Source: Chloroflexota bacterium
GTDB taxonomy: Bacteria > Chloroflexota > Anaerolineae > Anaerolineales > Villigracilaceae
DNA: 10,558 nucleotides
Reading direction: 5' to 3'
NCBI GenBank assembly: GCA_021796155.1
Contig: JAJYOO010000052.1
Location: forward strand, 1 to 10,558
The stretch's first letter is position 1. Every line of letters starts with the position of its first letter. The notes beneath the pieces were generated by a model. It was not told the origin of the DNA, searched no databases, and saw nothing but the letters and a program-made list of their open reading frames with translations. The translations under genes and the position numbers were made by a program. Below, piece after piece: positions 1 through 4,777 of the stretch.

Positions 1-213
1 GGCGTGGCGCTGGCGCAGGCTTTGCGCGAAGCAGGTTTCGCGGTAACGGAAATTCCGGCGCGCGGCAAGGATGGCATGGTGCATCTTTTGAGTGTCAGCG
101 TTTTGCGAAAAGATGTGGCTCATGCCGAGGAAATTGTCCATCAAACAGATGAGCACGCGTTCATGACCTCGGAAGATGTCCGACCGATCCGGCGCGGATA
201 TTGGCGCGCGTAA
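1..213 (+). CDS. UPF0316 / DUF2179-domain protein, C-terminal part
   Basis: This is the 3' end of a gene that enters from the left edge; the frame is open from base 1 and stops at 211-213. The visible 70 residues resemble the C-terminal DUF2179 domain of UPF0316 (DUF5698) proteins: a GFAVTEIPARGKDG segment, a hydrophobic strand, then DEHAFMTSEDVRP and a closing RRGYWR. In full-length family members this soluble domain follows three or so membrane helices, and the function is unknown. The missing N-terminal part would hold those helices. The match is to remembered family sequences, so the family name is fairly secure but no biochemical role can be given. The GTG at base 4 is internal and should not be taken as the start. 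Confidence 0.82.
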   Translation, partial: GVALAQALREAGFAVTEIPARGKDGMVHLLSVSVLRKDVAHAEEIVHQTDEHAFMTSEDVRPIRRGYWRA

Positions 214-230
214 TTTTATAGATCGTTGTC

Positions 231-300
231 AGGTTGGAAAGTTAAACGAAGAAGGTTGAGAACGCATCAAGCGGCTCTCAACCTTCAAACTTTTAAACCT
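231..300. terminator. Stem-loop between convergent genes, possible bidirectional terminator
   Basis: A perfect 11-bp inverted repeat (GAAGGTTGAGA at 251-261, TCTCAACCTTC at 276-286, 14-nt loop) is extended by imperfect outer arms (AGGTTGGAAAGT at 231-242 against ACTTTTAAACCT at 289-300). It lies between the stop of the UPF0316 gene and the stop of the converging aminopeptidase gene, where a two-way terminator would be expected. There is no clean U-run on either side, so termination is inferred from position. The arms resemble the AACCTTCAAA/TTGGAAAG repeats inside two downstream genes, so this could simply be a repeat copy. Confidence 0.4.
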
Positions 301-310
301 TGAACTTTGA

Positions 311-392
311 CAATACCTTCGCCATTTGCGGGACAATTTGGCAAATTGTCCCTACGTTCGCCGCTCCCGATACCGCATTGGCGAAGATATTG
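311..392. repeat. Nested palindromic repeat (REP/MITE-like)
   Basis: The outer arms are CAATACCTTCGCCATTTGCG.. (311-331) and CCGCATTGGCGAAGATATTG (373-392), which pair over about 20 bases with a few differences. Inside sits a perfect 10-bp stem with a 3-nt loop: GGGACAATTT at 330-339, GGC loop, AAATTGTCCC at 343-352. The element ends 6 bases before the stop codon of the minus-strand aminopeptidase. It carries no gene. It could act as an RNA-stabilising or terminating structure for that gene, but no U-tract follows. Confidence 0.65.
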
Positions 393-398
393 TTTGAA

Positions 399-1523
399 CT
401 AACTCTTGAAAACGAATTGCCCGTTCTTGTAGAAAAGCTGGCCGTCGGCTGTGATCTCTGCGTCTTTTCGCATGTCGCAGATCATGTCCCAGTGAATGGC
501 GCTGTGATTCTTTGACCCGGTTTCAGGGTAGCCCGCGCCGAGCGCCATGTGGAAGGAGCCGCCAATCTTTTCATCGAAGAGAATATTACCAGTGAAGCGA
601 TTGATATCGAAGTTGGTGCCGATGGCGAACTCACCAAGATAACGCGAGCCTGCGTCGGTTTCGAGCATCTTGAGCAAATAGGATTCGTTCTTCTCCGCTT
701 TCGCCTGGCTGACGCGTCCATTGCTGAAGGTCAGCTCCGCGCCTTCGACGGCCACGCCGCCATAGATCGCGGGATATGTGAACTTCACCCAACCGTTGAC
801 AGATTCCTCCACCGGGCCGGTATAGATTTCGCCGTCCGGCATGTTGAACACGCCGATGGAATTCATAAATTTGCGGCCCTTGATGGAAAGAGTCAAATCC
901 ACGTTGGGGCCGCGCAGAACGACCTGGCTTTTTGTCGAAAGAAAATCAATCGCCTTTTGCTGCGAAGCCGCCGTGCTGTTCCAATACGCAATCGGATCGG
1001 CCTCCTGCGCGTGTACCGCGCCGAAGACGAAATCCTCATATTCTTTCAGACTCATGCCCGCGTCCTGGGCATAACCGTCGGTGGGGTAGAGCGTGGTGAC
1101 CCACTTGAATTTGCCCTCCGCACCGCGCCGCATTTGGGACTCGGTGATGGAACCGAGCGCTTTGCCGCGCCGCTGGGCCTTCGCCGAGTCAATGTTTGTC
1201 GTCCCGCGTGTATTCGTCGCGGAATGGACGCGGATGCGTCCCTCGAACTGGTCGTAGGCCAGTTTATAGAAAGTCGGCACGAAATCGAGCTGCGTATCTT
1301 TGGCGTAGGTGAGATACATCTCGTCCTGGCTGAACGGCATCATGCCCGGCAGGGCAATCATCGGATGCGGTATCCCGCCCTTTTCCAAAATCTGGATGTA
1401 GAGTTCACGGATAAGCGGCTCGGCGGCGGTCGTTGCCTCGATCAAGATGCGGTCGCCGGGAGCGACGCGGGTGGAATGTTCCACCAGGATTTTTGCGAAT
1501 TTCTGAACGCGTAGATCGGACAC
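399..1523 (-). CDS. M29-family metallo-aminopeptidase (AmpS/AmpT/PepS type)
   Basis: This 374-residue cytoplasmic protein has the usual length and layout of peptidase family M29, two-metal exopeptidases that remove N-terminal amino acids. The N-terminal domain begins with the typical KFAKILVEHSTRVAPGDRILIE segment. The C-terminal half contains NMPDGEIYTGP (E232), LGEFAIGTN (E298), SFHMALG (H325), GYPE (Y332) and AIHWDMI (H344, D346). These fit the glutamate, histidine and aspartate metal ligands and the tyrosine known in the family; the exact assignment is by motif comparison. The start is GTG at 1523, supported by GGGAG six bases upstream on the minus strand and by the promoter just before it. 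There is no signal peptide. The gene is monocistronic here and likely housekeeping, unrelated to the polysaccharide genes. No frameshift or missing core motif is visible. Confidence 0.93.
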   Translation of the reverse strand: MSDLRVQKFAKILVEHSTRVAPGDRILIEATTAAEPLIRELYIQILEKGGIPHPMIALPGMMPFSQDEMYLTYAKDTQLDFVPTFYKLAYDQFEGRIRVHSATNTRGTTNIDSAKAQRRGKALGSITESQMRRGAEGKFKWVTTLYPTDGYAQDAGMSLKEYEDFVFGAVHAQEADPIAYWNSTAASQQKAIDFLSTKSQVVLRGPNVDLTLSIKGRKFMNSIGVFNMPDGEIYTGPVEESVNGWVKFTYPAIYGGVAVEGAELTFSNGRVSQAKAEKNESYLLKMLETDAGSRYLGEFAIGTNFDINRFTGNILFDEKIGGSFHMALGAGYPETGSKNHSAIHWDMICDMRKDAEITADGQLFYKNGQFVFKS

Positions 1524-1556
1524 TGGAGTCTCCCAAAATGGAATAAAACCTTGCGG

Positions 1557-1565
1557 ATTATATCA
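1557..1565 (-). promoter_or_regulatory. Extended -10 promoter for the aminopeptidase gene
   Basis: Reading the minus strand, TGATATAAT (1565 down to 1557) is a perfect extended -10 (TGnTATAAT). No good -35 hexamer is seen 17 bases upstream, which is usual for extended -10 promoters. Transcription would begin around 1550, giving a leader of about 25 bases with a Shine-Dalgarno before the GTG at 1523. Confidence 0.6.
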
Positions 1566-1600
1566 CTGGTAAGTAGGGTATACTCTTTTGCGGGCAGATA

Positions 1601-1628
1601 AATAGAGAGAAGAGAATAGAGATCAGTT
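1601..1628. repeat. Purine-rich heptamer tract upstream of the four-helix-bundle gene
   Basis: AATAGAG occurs at 1601-1607 and again at 1615-1621, with AGAAGAG between them, so the unit length is 7 bases; ATCAGTT follows at 1622-1628. The tract ends just before the Shine-Dalgarno (GGAG, 1629-1632) of the four-helix-bundle gene. A pyrimidine-rich counterpart lies at the other end of that gene. Confidence 0.6.
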
Positions 1629-1637
1629 GGAGTTCCG

Positions 1638-2111
1638 ATGAGTATAGATGGGCTAAAAAGATTGAACGTATGGGTTCGAGCGAAGGATTTTGCTCTGCAA
1701 ATTTATGAGAAAATCCTGCCTTCATTGCCTCCTGAAGAAAAGTGGAATTTGGCCTCCCAACGTAGGCGCTCTTCTCTCAGCATCTCAGCTAATATTGCGG
1801 AAGGGTATGGACGATTTTATTTTCAAGATAATGTTCGGTTTTGTTATCTGGCTCGCGGCTCGTTCGAAGAAACTTTGAGCCATTTGGTTTTTGCGTTTGA
1901 AGCGAAATTCATTCCCGACGCTATTTATAAGCAATTTGAATCGGAAGGCGAAGAAATAGATAAAATGCTCAATGGCTATATTACATATCTCAAGAAAAGC
2001 AAACAAGGCGCTAATGAACCTGGATCCAATTATTCTGTTCACGACGATCCATTGCCTTACATTGTCGAGTCTTTAGAAGATTCCACTGACCTCGAAAACA
2101 CTGCTCTCTAA
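1638..2111 (+). CDS. Four-helix-bundle protein (23S rRNA IVP / S23 family)
   Basis: The 157-residue product matches the four-helix-bundle family (PF05635/TIGR02436), first found in intervening sequences of spirochaete 23S rRNA genes and later as stand-alone genes in many environmental bacteria. The diagnostic stretch is SLSISANIAEGYGR (about residues 46-59), preceded by a first helix (VWVRAKDFALQIYEKI) and followed by FCYLARGSFEETLSHLVFA, where the conserved acidic SxxE-type pattern sits. Residues after about 124 form an acidic tail without clear structure. The ATG at 1638 has GGAG five bases upstream. Function is unknown; the fold forms oligomers in related proteins, including the Avd accessory protein of diversity-generating retroelements, but no reverse transcriptase is nearby. 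Heptamer-repeat tracts border it on both sides, and the right one overlaps its stop codon. Confidence 0.9.
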   Translation: MSIDGLKRLNVWVRAKDFALQIYEKILPSLPPEEKWNLASQRRRSSLSISANIAEGYGRFYFQDNVRFCYLARGSFEETLSHLVFAFEAKFIPDAIYKQFESEGEEIDKMLNGYITYLKKSKQGANEPGSNYSVHDDPLPYIVESLEDSTDLENTAL

Positions 2112-2131
2112 TTATCCTCTCTACTCTCTGA
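2104..2131. repeat. Pyrimidine-rich heptamer tract at the 3' end of the four-helix-bundle gene
   Basis: TCTCTAC at 2118-2124 is followed directly by TCTCTGA at 2125-2131, and CTCTCTA also occurs at 2104-2110, inside the gene. The complement is AGAGAGTAGAGA, close to the purine tract at 1601-1621, so the two tracts are roughly inverted around the gene. The tract occupies the whole 23-base gap before the next ATG and leaves no Shine-Dalgarno there. Confidence 0.55.
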
Positions 2132-2134
2132 CAC

Positions 2135-4306
2135 ATGAAACAGCTTCTTCAAAACATGAAAAATGGCAAAACAGTCGTCGAGGATGTTCCGATCCCAACG
2201 CCGCGGACGGGGATGGCGCTCGTCAAAACGGCGGCCAGCCTCGTGTCCGCGGGAACCGAGCGGATGGTCGTCGAGTTCGCGGAAAAAAGTTTGGTTGGCA
2301 AAGCGCGCTCACGCCCCGATCTCGTAAAGCAGGTCCTCGATAAAGCGCGCCGCGAAGGAATTGCGCCAACGGTTCAAGCCGCGTTCAATCGCCTCGACCA
2401 GCCGATGGCGCTCGGTTATTCCTCGGCGGGGACGATCGCGACGCTCGGCGCGAATATGTCCGGCTTCAAGGTTGGGCAGCGTGTGGCGTGCGCGGGCGGC
2501 GGCTATGCGGTTCACGCGGAATATGCGGTTGTGCCGCGCAATCTTTTGACGCCGCTTCCAAAAAATGTTGACTTTGAATCTGCAGCCTTCGCCACGCTCG
2601 GCGCGATTGCCATGCACGGATTTCGACTCGCCGAGCCGCAAGTGGGCGAGCGCGTTGCTATCGTTGGTTTGGGTTTATTGGGATTGTTGGCGATTCAGAT
2701 CGCGTCCGCGGCGGGATGCAGCGTTCTGGGCATTGACATTGACCCGAAGCGCGTTGCCCTCGCTTCGTCACTTGGACGCTTCGACAGCGCTCAGCGCGGG
2801 CTTGAAGCAGTCCGCCGCTCAAAGGCCGTTGACTCGTCTGCGGCTTTCACCGCCAACCGCGGCTTCGACGTTGTTCTCATCTGCGCTGATACTTCATCCA
2901 ACGATCCGGTTGAACTCGCAGCAGTCATCGCGCGTGACCGTGCGCGCATCGTCGCCACCGGCGCAGTTGGACTCAACATTCCGCGCAAGATTTATTACGA
3001 AAAAGAATTGTCCTTCATCAACTCGCGTTCGTATGGACCCGGTCGTTACGACTCAAGTTATGAAGAAAGCGGCAACGATTATCCCCTCGGCTACGTGCGC
3101 TGGACGGAAGGCCGCAACATCGAATCCGTTGTTGAACTGATGTCGGATGGCAAGCTGAAAGTCGAGCCGCTCATCACGCATCGCTTTCCGATAGATCAAG
3201 CCGCGACTGCGTATGAAATAATTACTGGAAAGAAGAAAGAACCGTTTCTTGGCGTCTTGCTGGCTTATTCTGAATCAGTTGGAAAGCTGGAAAGTTCAAA
3301 GGTTGTCAGGTTCAACGTGCCAACGTTCAAACCTGCAACCTGCAAACTCGGTGTCCTCGGTGCTGGACTTTACGCCAATGCGACTTTATTGCCAGCCATC
3401 AAAGACATCGAAGATATTGAATTGGTTGGTATCGCCTCTTCCGGCGGACTCCACGCGCAGCATTCCGCAAAGAAATTTGGCTTTGCGTATGCTACTTCAT
3501 CCGACGACGAAATCATCAATGATCCGAACATCAACACCGCTGCCATTCTAACTCGTCACGACACGCACGCGGATTTGGTTATCAAAGCCTTGAAGGCAGG
3601 AAAGCACGTTTTCGTTGAAAAACCGCTGGCGATCAACAGTGATCAGTTATCAGCGATCAGTAAGCAGTTAGTGAAAAATGAAAACTGTTTGCTAACGGTT
3701 GGTTTTAATCGCAGGTTTGCTCCGCTTGCTCAACTACTTTCTACTTTTTACCAGGATCGCAAAGAACCACTTTACGCGCATTACCGTGTCAACGCTGGTT
3801 ACATTCCCTTGAATCACTGGACTCAAAACCCCGAGCAGGGCGGCGGACGAATCATCGGCGAAGCCTGTCACTTCATTGATTTCATTACATTTCTCGTCGG
3901 TGCGCCGCCTGTCAGCGTGACGGCTCATGCGTTGCCTGATAACGGCAAATATCGCGAAGACAATGTCTCGATGACCTTCACATTCCCCGACGGCTCGATG
4001 GGCGTTGTGGACTATCTCGCCAACGGCGACAAGTCTTTCCCAAAGGAGCGCGTCGAAGTTTTTTGCGGCGGCAAGATCGCGGTGCTGGATGATTTCCGTG
4101 CGTTGGAATTGATAGAAGATGGAAAGAAGAAAGAAATAAGAGGCGCGCAGGATAAAGGCTGGAAGAATGAAATGCTCGCCTTTGCCAAAGCCATCCGCGA
4201 AGGCAGCCAGCCGCCAATTCCTTATGAGCAACTGATCGGCGTGACAAAGGCGACGTTCGCGGCGGTGGAGTCGCTGCGAAGCAGGAATGCAATTGATATT
4301 CAATAA
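2135..4306 (+). CDS. Bi-domain oxidoreductase: MDR dehydrogenase fused to Gfo/Idh/MocA
   Basis: A 723-residue cytoplasmic fusion. Residues 1-375 are a medium-chain (zinc-type alcohol) dehydrogenase module with a GroES-like start (LVSAGTER at 37-43), GYSSAGT at 94-100 and a nucleotide-binding VGLGLLG at 177-183. Residues 405-723 are a Gfo/Idh/MocA sugar oxidoreductase: Rossmann GAGLYA at 409-414, VEKP at 494-497 with the family lysine K496, FNRR at 524-527 and GEACHFID at 575-582. Such fusions are known in exopolysaccharide and O-antigen loci, where they probably oxidise or reduce a nucleotide sugar with NAD(P). The substrate cannot be read here. The inter-domain linker (about 379-404) is encoded by a palindromic repeat and residues 501-512 by a heptamer tract. 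The ATG has no Shine-Dalgarno. The next gene starts six bases after the stop. Confidence 0.9.
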   Translation: MKQLLQNMKNGKTVVEDVPIPTPRTGMALVKTAASLVSAGTERMVVEFAEKSLVGKARSRPDLVKQVLDKARREGIAPTVQAAFNRLDQPMALGYSSAGTIATLGANMSGFKVGQRVACAGGGYAVHAEYAVVPRNLLTPLPKNVDFESAAFATLGAIAMHGFRLAEPQVGERVAIVGLGLLGLLAIQIASAAGCSVLGIDIDPKRVALASSLGRFDSAQRGLEAVRRSKAVDSSAAFTANRGFDVVLICADTSSNDPVELAAVIARDRARIVATGAVGLNIPRKIYYEKELSFINSRSYGPGRYDSSYEESGNDYPLGYVRWTEGRNIESVVELMSDGKLKVEPLITHRFPIDQAATAYEIITGKKKEPFLGVLLAYSESVGKLESSKVVRFNVPTFKPATCKLGVLGAGLYANATLLPAIKDIEDIELVGIASSGGLHAQHSAKKFGFAYATSSDDEIINDPNINTAAILTRHDTHADLVIKALKAGKHVFVEKPLAINSDQLSAISKQLVKNENCLLTVGFNRRFAPLAQLLSTFYQDRKEPLYAHYRVNAGYIPLNHWTQNPEQGGGRIIGEACHFIDFITFLVGAPPVSVTAHALPDNGKYREDNVSMTFTFPDGSMGVVDYLANGDKSFPKERVEVFCGGKIAVLDDFRALELIEDGKKKEIRGAQDKGWKNEMLAFAKAIREGSQPPIPYEQLIGVTKATFAAVESLRSRNAIDIQ
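3269..3346. repeat. Imperfect palindromic repeat encoding the inter-domain linker
   Basis: The stretch is made of TTGGAAAG/AAGGTTG-type words on the left and CAAACCTGCAACC-type words on the right. The centre folds back: GGTTGTCAGGTTCAACGT at 3301-3318 against 3322-3340, whose complement reads GTTGCAGGTTTGAACGTT. It is read in frame as residues 379-404, exactly between the two enzyme domains. Bases 3320-3340 recur in inverted orientation at 6400-6420 with one mismatch. Confidence 0.7.
3637..3671. repeat. CAGTNAT heptamer tract, in frame within the oxidoreductase gene
   Basis: CAG occurs at 3637, 3644, 3651, 3658 and 3665, that is five units of exactly 7 bases with consensus CAGTTAT/CAGTGAT. 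The tract is read as residues 501-512 of the oxidoreductase, directly after the VEKP active-site segment. The pattern resembles short tandemly repeated heptamers described from cyanobacteria. Confidence 0.8.
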
Positions 4307-4312
4307 TCCTTT

Positions 4313-4765
4313 ATGGAATACATCAAAGGGCTACGAAAATATGTCGGCCATAAACCGCTCTTGATGGTTGGAGCGACTGTCCTCATCTTAGATTCCAAAA
4401 ACCGATTGCTGATGTTGAAGCGCTCCGACAATAGCGCTTGGGGCGTCCCTGGCGGCGCGATGGAATTAGGTGAGACTTTTGAAGAAACCGCCAAGCGAGA
4501 AACCCTCGAAGAAACAGGACTTGAAGTTGGCGCGATGGCTTTGTTCGGAATGTTTTCTGGACCAGAACTTTATTATCGTTATCCCAATGGCGATGAAGTC
4601 TATAATGTCTCTGTCGTTTATCTGACTCATGACATGCGCGGCGAAATAAAATTGAAAGATGGGGAACACAGGAAGTTTCGATATTTTGAACTTTCGAGTT
4701 TGCCAGAACAAATTAGTCCGCCTCTCAAACCGATTCTTAGAAAGTTGGTTGAGACATTTAAATAA
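4313..4765 (+). CDS. Nudix hydrolase
   Basis: A 150-residue, single-domain protein. The full Nudix box is present at residues 48-70: G48, then E54, R62-E63, E66-E67 and G69, matching Gx5Ex7REUxEExGU. The glutamates bind the metal used to cleave a nucleoside diphosphate linked to another group. The segment before it (LLMVGATVLILDSKNRLLMLKR) and the WGVPGG lead-in are typical. Length is normal. It sits between the oxidoreductase (6 bases) and the lyase (12 bases), so is probably cotranscribed; cleavage of a nucleotide sugar is possible but only a guess from context, and a housekeeping or nucleotide-cleaning role is as likely. No Shine-Dalgarno precedes the ATG, so translation may depend on ribosomes finishing the upstream gene. 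Confidence 0.93.
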   Translation: MEYIKGLRKYVGHKPLLMVGATVLILDSKNRLLMLKRSDNSAWGVPGGAMELGETFEETAKRETLEETGLEVGAMALFGMFSGPELYYRYPNGDEVYNVSVVYLTHDMRGEIKLKDGEHRKFRYFELSSLPEQISPPLKPILRKLVETFK

Positions 4766-4777
4766 CAGGAATTATCT

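Noticed and set aside
549..1514. A 321-codon open frame on the plus strand.
   Set aside because: It is antisense to the aminopeptidase, which has all its family motifs, a promoter and a Shine-Dalgarno; the plus-strand product has no recognisable domain.
1579..1584. TATACT on the plus strand as a -10 for the four-helix-bundle gene.
   Set aside because: No acceptable -35 at 16-18 bases and no extended TG motif in the right place; it is possible but too weak to list.
1638..2111. A diversity-generating retroelement, because the four-helix-bundle fold resembles Avd and a SUMF/C-lectin-like tail occurs at 8942-9040.
   Set aside because: No reverse transcriptase and no template/variable repeat pair was found, and the two pieces are 7 kb apart; the protein fits the ordinary 23S IVP family.
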